Below, piece by piece: positions 14,945 through 22,376 of a stretch of DNA of 22,632 nt (positions are counted from its first letter, which is position 1; every line of letters starts with the position of its first letter). Below the pieces are notes generated by a model. It worked only from the letters and a program-made list of their open reading frames with translations, was not told the origin of the DNA and made no database searches. The stretch is from an uncultured Clostridium sp. (GTDB taxonomy: Bacteria; Bacillota_A; Clostridia; TANB77; CAG-508), in contig CAMLYR010000015.1 in NCBI GenBank assembly GCA_946491915.1, positions 1 to 22,632 on the forward strand, read 5' to 3'. The position numbers and the translations under genes are program-made.

Positions 14945-15598
14945 TTAATTCCATTCTAAATTACCTTTCCGTCCAGAAATGCAAATCATCCCACATATTT
15001 CTTTTAACTGTTCAAAATCATAGTCCAAGAATTTTTTGTATTCTTCTCTACGATTTATCAGCATTTCATTCATAGGATGTTCTCTTGCACTAAGAGATTT
15101 GTATGTACTTTTAATCTCACACTCTCTCCATTTTTTCTCTTTCTCGTCCGTTATCTCCTCGATTGAAATTGTTGTTTTTCCATCGGCTACTTGCCAAATC
15201 CCACTGCCGAGTGCTCTTTTGCTGAAGAAAGTTTCTGTAATAGGATCTATCGCTGACCATATTCCCTCCTTGTTTACATCTTTAAAAACATACATCAATG
15301 GATCCGGTATTACAGATGGCGTCATTTTTAAGAACATTAACTGATTTTTCTCTTTATTATAAAATCCTCTAATGAATCTTATCCTACTCCCTCCTCCTGC
15401 AGCTTCTACTGCACACATTTGTATTTTACTTATCTCTTTTCGTGTTTTGGTATCAAGACTATATAGCTCACTTTGATAACCAAAAATCTCATCGCTATTA
15501 TCTTTTTGCATCATACAACCAGCAAAATCAGGCAATTCTTCCTCCGTTTTCCATTTTCCATTTTGCATAAACCGACCAAACATATAGAATATTCTCAT
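14945..15598 (-). CDS. Unknown 217-aa protein, higher-GC orphan
   Basis: I do not recognise this family. The protein is soluble, with an N-terminal MRIFYMFGRFMQNGKWKTE and a mixed alpha/beta look. A glycine-rich AAGGGSRIRF lies near residue 65-75, and the last 50 residues are charged and helical. The ATG has a strong AAGGAGG with an 8-nt gap. GC content is visibly higher than in the flanking genes, and codons such as CTG/GGC/TCC are more common. Together with the orphan at 15866-16276 this suggests recent acquisition. It has its own promoter with a palindrome at the start point and a hairpin after its stop, so it is a single-gene unit. No enzymatic motif is visible. Confidence 0.8.
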   Translation of the reverse strand: MRIFYMFGRFMQNGKWKTEEELPDFAGCMMQKDNSDEIFGYQSELYSLDTKTRKEISKIQMCAVEAAGGGSRIRFIRGFYNKEKNQLMFLKMTPSVIPDPLMYVFKDVNKEGIWSAIDPITETFFSKRALGSGIWQVADGKTTISIEEITDEKEKKWRECEIKSTYKSLSAREHPMNEMLINRREEYKKFLDYDFEQLKEICGMICISGRKGNLEWN

Positions 15599-15637
15599 TT
15601 TATTTTCCTCCTTGTACTTACATGAATGTTCCTATAC

Positions 15638-15689
15638 TATTCATATTTATGAATATTTAGATTGTATCATAGAGAAGAAAAATTGTAAA
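15638..15689 (-). promoter_or_regulatory. Promoter with start-site palindrome for the 14945-15598 gene
   Basis: On the minus strand: TTTACA (15684-15689), 17-bp spacer, TACAAT (15661-15666) with TG in the extended position. The predicted start is near 15654. A perfect palindrome TATTCATA-TT-TATGAATA spans 15638-15655, that is +1 to about +17, a classical repressor position. A further ATGAAT half-site occurs at 15623-15628. Confidence 0.65.
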
Positions 15690-15803
15690 TTGTTTTGTTT
15701 TACCTTATATATTATTTATATTTGCTGTTCTAACAATTAACATAAACAAAAATGTGAAATACGATAATTTATTAAAAGAAAATATATACTTGAACAAAAA
15801 TTT

Positions 15804-15846
15804 TGAAAAAAGAACTCCCCCACACTTACCAAAGATAAGTGTGGGG
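15804..15846 (-). terminator. Intrinsic terminator of the 15866-16276 gene
   Basis: CCCCACACTTA (15818-15828) pairs perfectly with TAAGTGTGGGG (15836-15846) around a 7-nt loop. On the minus strand the stem is followed by GAGTTCTTTTTTC. It is the most GC-rich stem of the window, 20 bp past the stop codon. The remaining gap up to 15599 holds only the promoter of the next gene. Confidence 0.85.
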
Positions 15847-15865
15847 ACTCTTAGTATGGATAAAA

Positions 15866-16276
15866 TTATTCTCCTGAAGATTTAGCTGGAAAAATAGTTA
15901 CTTCACTAGCACCATATCCAACTTTCACTCTTACCAGATCTTTCCATATATCCATTTCTGCTCTTCCCGGAAATCTGTCTGCTGAACACCCTGTTTCCTT
16001 GGCAATTTCTTCCAGAATAAGATCTGGTCCACAATACACTACTAGTGCTATACCTCCCTTCTCTTCAACAATTTTTTGAATTCGGTTGGCCAGTAACTCT
16101 TCAAAGGCGTCAATATTCTCTGATGGTGTATTATCATCAAGAGCTTCCGCCATTCCCTGTAACGTAAAAAGTATATCTGCGTCGCTATCGTCACCTATAA
16201 CGGATTTTTTCTTTCTTACATTCCCATCCCGAAGTTGATCCGCCCACCATTTTGCTGCTACTTCATAATATTCCAT
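15866..16276 (-). CDS. Unknown 136-aa protein (EVAAKWWADQLR type), higher-GC orphan
   Basis: An acidic 136-aa protein beginning MEYYEVAAKWWADQLRDG. Small proteins with this WWAD.LR opening and a closing VKVGYGASEV.IFP are familiar to me as hypothetical genes of Clostridia accessory regions, but I know no function. There is no membrane segment or signal. GC content is about 40-45% by eye, clearly above the neighbours, suggesting horizontal acquisition. The ATG has a strong AGGAGG with a 6-nt gap. It forms a complete transcription unit, with promoter at 16361-16389 and a strong terminator at 15804-15846. It resembles a cargo gene brought in with its own signals. Confidence 0.85.
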   Translation of the reverse strand: MEYYEVAAKWWADQLRDGNVRKKKSVIGDDSDADILFTLQGMAEALDDNTPSENIDAFEELLANRIQKIVEEKGGIALVVYCGPDLILEEIAKETGCSADRFPGRAEMDIWKDLVRVKVGYGASEVTIFPAKSSGE

Positions 16277-16360
16277 ACAATCCCTCCTAAAAAAGTTTTT
16301 TTAGAAAATATACTTTAGTACACTTATTTATTTCGCTGTACTCACGACTAATATACTTAT

Positions 16361-16389
16361 ATTATATATTATTTTACATAAAATTTCAA
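16361..16389 (-). promoter_or_regulatory. Promoter of the 15866-16276 gene
   Basis: On the minus strand: TTGAAA (16384-16389), 17 bp, TATAAT (16361-16366). The leader of about 78 nt contains AGTAC/GTACT inverted half-sites (16314-16339), which may be a small hairpin or operator. Confidence 0.65.
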
Positions 16390-16672
16390 ATTAAAAAAAT
16401 GTGCTTAATTTTAATATTAGCTCATCAATGGAAAGTCACATTTTACACTTTATTTTTCTTTCTTCTCATCAAGAGCAAAAAAATCTTGTACAGGAAATAT
16501 TGATAAATACTTACTTTTTTAAATGATTACAAAAAACAATAACGTAAATTTTTTTAATTTATATTCGAAAACATATAGTTCAATTAACATTAATGAAAAT
16601 GAATTCAACTTTAGATTATCTATTTCTTCAGATATTGATATTACAGTATATATTTTTTTATATGTCGATTAT
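16390..16672. other. Gene-free AT-rich spacer
   Basis: No supported gene lies here. A plus-strand frame from ATG 16523 to TAA 16678 (51 codons) is open but has no ribosome binding site and overlaps the end of the minus-strand gene at 16673. No clear terminator for that gene is visible. The composition is near 80% A+T. Confidence 0.5.
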
Positions 16673-17044
16673 TTATAATTTAAAAAATGTGTCTTTATTT
16701 CTATCTATAAGGTTATGTGCCATTTCCATTTCTTCTGGTTTATTAATATAAATAATTTTAAACTTTCCTGATGTTGTTCTATTTATATAATCATGTTTAA
16801 TTTCTATTATATGTACCAATCCCCAATATAGCCATTTACCATCAATATTTTCAACTAAAAAATTTCTTACTGGTGGCATTTGATAGTTTCTAATACTAGG
16901 TTTGTCTTTAAATTCAAATATTTTATCTTTAAATTGTTCTGCCGTATATGGTATTTTTAGATGTTGTTTCCAATCTAATTCTTTTGGAAAACCTTGTTCT
17001 TTTGTTATTTGTAAAGTATCATTAATTTCTACATATGATCCCAT
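16673..17044 (-). CDS. Conserved hypothetical protein, 123 aa
   Basis: A compact soluble protein with a distinctive conserved look: MGSYVEINDTLQITKEQGFP at the start, then PPVRNFLVENIDGKWLYWGLVHI in the middle and TTSGKFKIIYINKPEEM..A..LIDRN near the end. I recognise it as a type of short hypothetical protein found across Bacillota and some archaea, without a known function. The ATG has AAAGGAGG with a 6-nt gap, a very strong site. It follows the short-chain dehydrogenase gene by 141 bp in the same direction. That gap contains a degenerate short frame (17066-17160) rather than a clear promoter, so joint transcription is possible. No motif suggests catalysis. Confidence 0.85.
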   Translation of the reverse strand: MGSYVEINDTLQITKEQGFPKELDWKQHLKIPYTAEQFKDKIFEFKDKPSIRNYQMPPVRNFLVENIDGKWLYWGLVHIIEIKHDYINRTTSGKFKIIYINKPEEMEMAHNLIDRNKDTFFKL

Positions 17045-17065
17045 TATATACCTCCTTTATAAAAT

Positions 17066-17160
17066 CTATTTTATTCGCTCAATAAAAACATTTTCTACAT
17101 CTTCTTATAATAAAATTCTTTGTGTTCTTTATTAGCTTTTAACACTTTTATTGCTTTCAT
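17066..17160 (-). pseudogene. Possible remnant of a small gene, frameshifted
   Basis: On the minus strand a GAGG site lies 10 nt before ATG 17160, which opens MKAIKVLKANKEHKEFYYKK and stops at TAG 17095. The adjacent frame then continues EDVENVFIERIK to TAG 17066. The two pieces join smoothly across one frameshift, which looks like a decayed gene of about 32 codons or the stump of a longer one. It is short, and chance cannot be excluded. Confidence 0.25.
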
Positions 17161-17185
17161 TATCTTTTTACCTCATATATAAATT

Positions 17186-17878
17186 TTAAGAATTTCTTTC
17201 AATTATAATATCTGATACTGTTAAGTTTGTTTCGTTTAAAACATTATCTAAAATTGTTTTAACTACATCTTTAGGATTCATAAAAGATTTTTGTTTTTCC
17301 TCTGATACATAATCTCTGCTATTTTTATAAAAATCTGTATTGATTCCGCCAGGATAAACTCCAATTACTTTTACACTAGTTCCTTTATAAGCTACTTTTA
17401 AACTTTCTGTATAACCTTTTTCTCCCCATTTAGTAGCACAATAAACCGCTTCTTGTTTATTTCCTCTTAACGCTGCCGAAGACATGATATTTACAATTTT
17501 TAAATCTTTTTCATTTTTTGCTTTTAATACTTCTGTTGAAAGTAAAATCATTCCTTCAAGCCCTTTAAAACATTTAGTAATATCATTTTTATTATATAAT
17601 GTTGGCACTTTGAAGGATGGCTCTCCTGCATTATTAATTAATATTTTTATATTTCCTAAATTTGATATTTCTTTAATAGTATTTACAATAAATTCTTCAT
17701 CTGAAATATCGCCAATAAATCCTTTATACTTTTCTTTATATGTATTGTTTAACATTTTCATTTTTTCAAAATCTCTATCTATATTACATACAAATAATCC
17801 TTTTTCAATAGATTGTTTTACTAATTCTAAGCCTAACCCATTTGCTCCTCCAGTTATAATTATTATTCTATTCTCCAT
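17186..17878 (-). CDS. Short-chain dehydrogenase/reductase (SDR)
   Basis: A classical SDR oxidoreductase of 230 aa from the ATG at 17878. It has the Rossmann motif TGGANGLG (9-16), an aspartate at the end of beta-2 (NIDRD) that suggests NAD rather than NADP, NNAG near 80, the catalytic serine in MSSAALRG and YCATK near 145. YPGGINTDFY follows the active site. GGAG at 17884-17887 lies 9 nt before this ATG. In-frame TTG (17893) and ATG (17887) starts are too close to or overlap that site. The substrate is unknown. It is downstream of a truncated second SDR in the same direction, but the two are not close paralogues, differing around the active site and tail. Confidence 0.92.
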   Translation of the reverse strand: MENRIIIITGGANGLGLELVKQSIEKGLFVCNIDRDFEKMKMLNNTYKEKYKGFIGDISDEEFIVNTIKEISNLGNIKILINNAGEPSFKVPTLYNKNDITKCFKGLEGMILLSTEVLKAKNEKDLKIVNIMSSAALRGNKQEAVYCATKWGEKGYTESLKVAYKGTSVKVIGVYPGGINTDFYKNSRDYVSEEKQKSFMNPKDVVKTILDNVLNETNLTVSDIIIERNS

Positions 17879-18093
17879 ATTATCCATCTCCAATATAAAT
17901 TTATTATACTTATACCATATTTATTTGAAAAAATCTAGTTTTCTTATTTATTTGCATGTATAATTCTCCTTTATATTATTAGAGACTTAGCATTTCTGGT
18001 AAGTCCCAATAAATTTATTCACTCTCTTATTTGTTAGTCGCTCAAAGAGGTGGCGACAAACACATTTATTAAAAACAATGATGTTCTTAATTA

Positions 18094-18780
18094 TTATATA
18101 CTTTTTCCTCCATCTACAAGATAAATTGAACCTGTTGTCCATAAAGATTTATCTGACAATAAAAATTCTATTGTTGGTGCTATATCTTTTTTGGCATCTC
18201 CTATTCTTCCTAAAGGATATGATTTCTTTTTATCTTCTGACCACTTATCATATCCTTCTTGAGTATAATCACCACTAGCCACATAAATATTTGTATATAC
18301 TGCTGCTGGATTTACACTATTGACTCTTATATTATATTTGCCAAGTTCTTGTCCCATGTATTTCGTTAGCATATCTACTCCTGCTTTACTTGCACAATAA
18401 GCAATTGAACCTCCTGCTCTTTCAGAAGACATAGATGAAATATTAACTATTGATGAATTTGTTCCCTTTTTTAACAAAGGTAATAAAGTTTTCGTTAATA
18501 AAAATATTCCCGTTAAATTTATGTTTATTGAATTATTCCATTCTTCTAAAGTTTGTTCTTCTATTCCTCCTAATTTTATAATTCCTGCAGAATTTACTAA
18601 ACCATCTAATCGACTATATTTATTATTTATTTCTTCATATATCTTTTTGCAATCCTTTTCTGAACTTATATCTCCTTGCAAAAAAGTAACACGGTTAACA
18701 TTATCCTGTAATTTTTCTTTTGCTAGAGCTATATTTTTTTCTCCTCTTGAAACTGAAATAATCTCATAATTTCTTTGTTC
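18094..18780 (-). pseudogene. 5'-truncated short-chain dehydrogenase
   Basis: The frame is open from just after a TAG (18781-18783) to the stop at 18094-18096 and reads NYEIISVSRGEKNIALAKEKLQ, then FLQGDISSEKDC, VNSAG, SSMSS, YCASK, NSVNPAAVYTN and a final TGSIYLVDGG. Those are beta-2 through the C-terminus of a classical SDR with the catalytic Ser/Tyr/Lys intact. The beta-1/alpha-1 part with TGxxxGxG, about 30 residues, is absent, and no other frame upstream of 18781 supplies it. There is no ATG in the remaining N-terminal part. The first possible start is TTG 18681, which would leave 195 aa without a dinucleotide-binding loop. It is probably dead. The break near 18781 marks a deletion or recombination point. 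Confidence 0.75.
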
Positions 18781-19153
18781 CTAGACATACTTTCTTTAGA
18801 TATATTATCATAAACTATATTAATTATCAACTCTCTATAACACTTAATTTTAATGCTATTACAAAGGATATTTTTCCGAGCAAAACTTCCGAGCAGAAAA
18901 CAAAAATTAATGAATAATGGCAAATAATTTTGAAAATAGATTGAATAATGAAAATAGCTAAAATGCAATCATATCAATACTTTCAAATATTTTTGAATAA
19001 AAATAAAAAAAGCTGAAATTGGTTAAAATTTCAACTTTTTGGTGCCAACGAAGTAGTTATCTACAACTTTATGGCTCTCTTGACGATTGATACAAATATC
19101 AATCAAGCTATATATAGACTACCAAATTATTTTAGAAAATTCAAGTAATATTT
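18781..19153. other. Gene-free region between truncated SDR and 19154 gene
   Basis: Starting at the break of the truncated SDR, this 373-bp stretch contains no credible start and frame. It holds a terminator-like hairpin (19005-19040) and two further stems: GCCA/GTAG at 19044-19056 pairing with CTAC/TGGC at 19061-19075, and a perfect 8-bp stem GATTGATA/TATCAATC at 19085-19104. These may be parts of a small structured RNA or remnants of a lost element. Confidence 0.4.
19005..19040. terminator. Bidirectional terminator-like hairpin
   Basis: A run of seven A, then G-c-TGAAATT (to 19020), pairs across GGTTAA with AATTTCA-a-CTTTTT (19027-19040). T-rich flanks lie on both strands. It is about 110 bp downstream of the 19154-19621 stop and would end the minus-strand transcript from 21412. 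Confidence 0.55.
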
Positions 19154-19621
19154 TTATTTTATATGAAAAATTTTCATAATGCGGTTAAATAAACGTTTAA
19201 AAATATTTTCTTGTTTTGCTTGAATTGGTAACCTATTTGTATCTATAGTTTCAATTGTTGTTTCAACTTTTGAAATAAATTCTTTTTTCTTAAAAATATC
19301 ATCCGTATTATATTTTTTTCTTAATTCTTCTTGATATTGTTTTTCATTTTTATTTAAATGTTCTCTAAAAGCATCTTTCTGTTCTTCCGTTTCACACCAA
19401 TAATTTAAACAAATCATAGCAATTAAGCCTCTAGTTTCATTTTTTAGATTTAATTCTTTTAGAGGTCTTGTATAATCAAATTTGCATTCATAATTTTGCG
19501 ATGCATTATTTTTAAGAAAAGTTATAAAATTATCTGGAATTTTATTTATATCATCTTGACTTATTCCTTTCAAATAATGCAATGTTTCAGCCATTGCTAT
19601 TCCATATCTTTCATTTACCAT
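19154..19621 (-). CDS. Unknown 155-aa protein, partner of the 19631-21412 gene
   Basis: A soluble, charged, mostly helical protein of unknown function opening MVNERYGIAMAETLHYLKGI, with a conserved-looking core KELNLKNETRGLIAMICLNYWCETEEQKDAF (about 50-80) and a lysine-rich amphipathic tail (NIFKRLFNRIMKIFHIK) that might touch the membrane. Similar hypothetical proteins occur in gut Clostridia, to my recollection, but I know no name or role. The ATG has AGGAG and a 6-nt gap. It begins 9 nt after the stop of the large hydrolase-like gene, so it is the second gene of a two-gene operon read from the promoter at 21447-21474. Confidence 0.85.
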   Translation of the reverse strand: MVNERYGIAMAETLHYLKGISQDDINKIPDNFITFLKNNASQNYECKFDYTRPLKELNLKNETRGLIAMICLNYWCETEEQKDAFREHLNKNEKQYQEELRKKYNTDDIFKKKEFISKVETTIETIDTNRLPIQAKQENIFKRLFNRIMKIFHIK

Positions 19622-19630
19622 ATTTTTCTC

Positions 19631-21412
19631 CTACTTTTGTTGTTCAGCTTCATCTAATTCTTTTTCTTTATTAAGTACCGTTTCTTTTACCATTCTAGTT
19701 GCTTCTTGCTCTGTAGAAATTCTTACTGTCCCATCTTGCATACAATCATTCAATCCGTTTTTACCATCTTGTACAACTTCGTTTTTTCCTAGCATTTGTA
19801 ATATACTTGATATTTCACTTGAAGAAATTGTATCATATACTCGATTTATGTTTTTACATTGTAAACCACTTTGTGAATCTATGTATTTTTTCAATGCATT
19901 CATCATTTGCCCTTCAGATACACCAGAAAGAAATTTTACATCTTTTCCACTTGCAATATATCTCCTAATTATTTGAGCAATAGGACTAATTTGAGTTACT
20001 CTATCATTATCATCTAATATAGGAGGATTTTTTTGTATTACTCCATTATAATATGTGTCTATATCATTTTTTAAAGTTTTAGAACAATAAATACTTTTAG
20101 AAGATATTCCATCAAGTCCTTCTATATCATTAGCATATTCATAATTTGTGTGTCCTACACCTTCATATATTTTTGATTGAACTGGAATATTAAGAAGACT
20201 ATATAATTGCATATAACTTTCAAGTCTTTCATTGGAACTTCTTCCAAATAATACATTTGATGCTGCAATATATTCTAATACTCTATTATGCATACTAGCC
20301 ATTTCAATTTCGGTTATAGGACGCCCCAATTTTCCTTCTAAAAGTGATATATCATCTCCAGCTTTTACATCTATTCCTTCTGCGGTTTTTCCATCCATAT
20401 ATGCATAATGTCCAGGTTTAGTATCTTCTTGTTCTCCAATAAAAATCATTTTGGGTATATTTGATAAAGCTTTCCTATAGCCTTCTTTTCCATCTGGAAA
20501 ATTTGAAAAATCTCTATAGTGTTCAATATCAGCAATTCCTATTGGAAAATTCATTGGTAAATTATATGTTCCATCCTCATTTATTGTTATTTCCACTTGA
20601 TAATCTCTTTTTGTATCATTATATTCTTGAATCATTCTATCAAAATCACATTGTGTAATCTTTTTGGTAATTTTTCCATTCTCAATCATAAATTTTTCGC
20701 TATCAGTTATTTTATCATTAGGAACTATTTGCAATGCGATTTCATCAATTGGAAGTGTTCCAAAATCACCACCTCCTAATATACTAGCTTCACACATTTC
20801 TGGGTAATATGCAGAAAAATTATTAGCAAATGTTGCAGATTTTGAATGTCCTAATGGAATTACTTTATCACTAATTTCTATACCAGTTCTATCTTCAATG
20901 ATTTTTCTCGCATCTTCTATCATTGCTTTTATTTGCGGTGCTGTTTTACTTATAACATCTTTATCTAATTGAGATACTACACTTTCAAATTGTTCATTAA
21001 CATAACCTGGAATAAGTGGAACTATAGCAGGTGCATTAGGATTAATTCCTATCATATTACTTAATGCATTTACACCCTTTTCTAATCTATAATACATTCT
21101 ATCTAGTGTTTGGTCTTTAGTTTCCTCTTTTTTATTTGAATCAGAAGAATTACTTCTAATTATTTCTCTAGATTGAAATAACCTATATACTTCTTCCATA
21201 CCTTCTAAATTTTCTATGTGTCCCTCAGGCATTTCTGATTCATAATCATTAAGACAATCCATCATTAATATACTTTGAGGTTTATTTGGTATATATGCTA
21301 AATACGAATAACTAAAACCTTTTTCTGGATTAGCTTCTACTAATACAAATTTAAAATCATTTTGTCTTGCATATGCTAAATCCTCTTTTAATTCCTTTTT
21401 ATAATCTCTCAT
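19631..21412 (-). CDS. Large alpha/beta-hydrolase-like protein with a GHSKS elbow
   Basis: A 593-aa protein from the ATG at 21412 (an in-frame TTG lies at 21421; the ribosome binding site is weak for both). After an N-terminal domain of about 110 residues come VPLIPGYVN and PLGHSKSATFANNFSAYYPEM near 186-206. This is the nucleophile-elbow position of an alpha/beta hydrolase, with the usual final Gly of GHSxG replaced by Ser. IPKMIFIGEQEDTKPG (near 320) resembles the strand and turn before the acid, and YEGVGHTNYEY (near 420) holds a candidate catalytic histidine. The last 150 residues are helical with no recognised domain. It has no signal peptide. Reaction and substrate are unknown. It is first gene of an operon with the 155-aa protein, next to a damage-regulated dinD. 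The fold call is inferred from motif order only. Confidence 0.8.
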   Translation of the reverse strand: MRDYKKELKEDLAYARQNDFKFVLVEANPEKGFSYSYLAYIPNKPQSILMMDCLNDYESEMPEGHIENLEGMEEVYRLFQSREIIRSNSSDSNKKEETKDQTLDRMYYRLEKGVNALSNMIGINPNAPAIVPLIPGYVNEQFESVVSQLDKDVISKTAPQIKAMIEDARKIIEDRTGIEISDKVIPLGHSKSATFANNFSAYYPEMCEASILGGGDFGTLPIDEIALQIVPNDKITDSEKFMIENGKITKKITQCDFDRMIQEYNDTKRDYQVEITINEDGTYNLPMNFPIGIADIEHYRDFSNFPDGKEGYRKALSNIPKMIFIGEQEDTKPGHYAYMDGKTAEGIDVKAGDDISLLEGKLGRPITEIEMASMHNRVLEYIAASNVLFGRSSNERLESYMQLYSLLNIPVQSKIYEGVGHTNYEYANDIEGLDGISSKSIYCSKTLKNDIDTYYNGVIQKNPPILDDNDRVTQISPIAQIIRRYIASGKDVKFLSGVSEGQMMNALKKYIDSQSGLQCKNINRVYDTISSSEISSILQMLGKNEVVQDGKNGLNDCMQDGTVRISTEQEATRMVKETVLNKEKELDEAEQQK

Positions 21413-21446
21413 AACATTCAACTTTCTTTTATAGATTCTTATTAAG

Positions 21447-21474
21447 ATTATACCATTTATTTGTGTTTTTTCAA
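21447..21474 (-). promoter_or_regulatory. Promoter of the 21412-19154 operon
   Basis: On the minus strand: TTGAAA (21469-21474), 16-bp spacer, perfect TATAAT (21447-21452) with TG in the extended -10 position. It lies directly behind the dinD stop codon (21494-21496). No terminator separates them, so readthrough from dinD is possible. Confidence 0.7.
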
Positions 21475-21493
21475 TAATTTCTTATTTTCTTTT

Positions 21494-22282
21494 TCAAGTT
21501 GCTTTAAACTTTTCTTTGGTGTTGGCAAATCTTCTGGCATAGTTCCGCCCTGCTTCTTTAATAGCCTTTCTGACTATTTTACCAATTTTATTATGAGTAT
21601 CACAAGCTTTCTTCTCTGTATCAACTTTATCTCTTTTTAATCTTGACTCAGTCTGTGTAATGCGAAAAAGATTTGCTGCAAGTTCCTCGCTCCCCATATT
21701 GTCTAAAATATCTTCTCTATATCTTAATCCTTTTCTTTTAGCAATATCATCAGCAGTTTCTCCATTGTATAAGCCTTTATATCCAGAATTATGAAATCTA
21801 TCAAAATTTTTAACTCCTGCATTTTTAGCAGTTTGATTAAGTGAGTAATTTCCTTTTCTTGTTAAATCTCTTTGATAAAATCTTTTCTCATCTTCTGTTA
21901 GCATACTATATTCTTTTTCACTAATTTCTTGTTTTCTAGTTTGAACTGCAAAATATGTTTGAGCAAGAGCAATTACTTTTTTTCTGCTATCTCCATTTTG
22001 TGCTATTAAATAACAAGCATAACGAGTTAATTCATAATCTTTGATTTCAACTTCTGCATTATTAGCACGTTTTGACAACTTATTGACGTCAATAAAATGT
22101 TCAAACACACTAATACCACTATTTTCACAAGAAATTTTAGCTTTATCAATTATTTTTTCAAAATTTTGCCAGTTTGAATATTGTAGAATAGGCATAAGTT
22201 CTCTAGCATACCAAAATTCAACACCATTTTCATCAATATGTTTTATATTTTCAAATGATTTATTATTATCTATATTTTTCAA
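21494..22282 (-). CDS. dinD: DNA damage-inducible protein D (DinD-like)
   Basis: DinD in E. coli is an SOS-induced protein that inhibits RecA filaments in vitro. Homologues are scattered on accessory DNA. This protein carries the family hallmarks: ENIKHIDENGVEFWYARELMPILQYSNWQNFE at the start (a BRO-N/KilA-like region), YELTRYACYLIAQNGDSRKK, QTYFAVQTRKQE, then GVKNFDRFHNSGYKGLYNGE and GSEELAANLFRITQTESRLKRD. From the TTG at 22282, which has GGAG with a 9-nt gap, it is 262 aa. The in-frame ATG at 22318 (274 aa) lies only about 6 nt from the predicted transcription start and has no ribosome binding site. The promoter spacer contains a LexA box, so SOS control is expected. Confidence 0.9.
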   Translation of the reverse strand: MKNIDNNKSFENIKHIDENGVEFWYARELMPILQYSNWQNFEKIIDKAKISCENSGISVFEHFIDVNKLSKRANNAEVEIKDYELTRYACYLIAQNGDSRKKVIALAQTYFAVQTRKQEISEKEYSMLTEDEKRFYQRDLTRKGNYSLNQTAKNAGVKNFDRFHNSGYKGLYNGETADDIAKRKGLRYREDILDNMGSEELAANLFRITQTESRLKRDKVDTEKKACDTHNKIGKIVRKAIKEAGRNYARRFANTKEKFKAT

Positions 22283-22330
22283 TAATATCATCTCCATTTC
22301 ATAATATTTTATTTTCATATTTCAAACACT

Positions 22331-22359
22331 ATTATAAAACAATTGTTCGTAAAAGTCAA
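22331..22359 (-). promoter_or_regulatory. dinD promoter with LexA (SOS) box in the spacer
   Basis: On the minus strand: TTGACT (22354-22359), 17 bp, TATAAT (22331-22336). The spacer contains CGAAC-AATT-GTTTT (22336-22349), matching the Gram-positive LexA/DinR consensus CGAAC-N4-GTTYG except in the last bases of the right half. A repressor bound here would block both promoter elements. Confidence 0.8.
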
Positions 22360-22376
22360 TTAATTTTTTTATTTAT

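Noticed and set aside
14945..16276. Toxin-antitoxin module made of the two higher-GC genes
   Set aside because: Each has its own promoter and hairpin, with 267 bp between them, and neither resembles a toxin or antitoxin family I know.
16523..16678. Plus-strand 51-codon frame
   Set aside because: It has no ribosome binding site, very low complexity, and overlaps the end of the 16673-17044 gene. Such a frame is expected by chance in DNA this AT-rich.
17910..17957. 15-codon minus-strand frame with AAAGGAG in front of the SDR
   Set aside because: It is too short to call without conservation. It contains no regulatory codon run, although the ribosome binding site is good, so it might deserve a look as a leader peptide.
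19040..19115. Possible minus-strand tRNA suggested by GGCACCA at one end
   Set aside because: There is no T-loop GGTTC/TTCGAA motif, no D-arm, and no 7-bp acceptor pairing with the 3' end.
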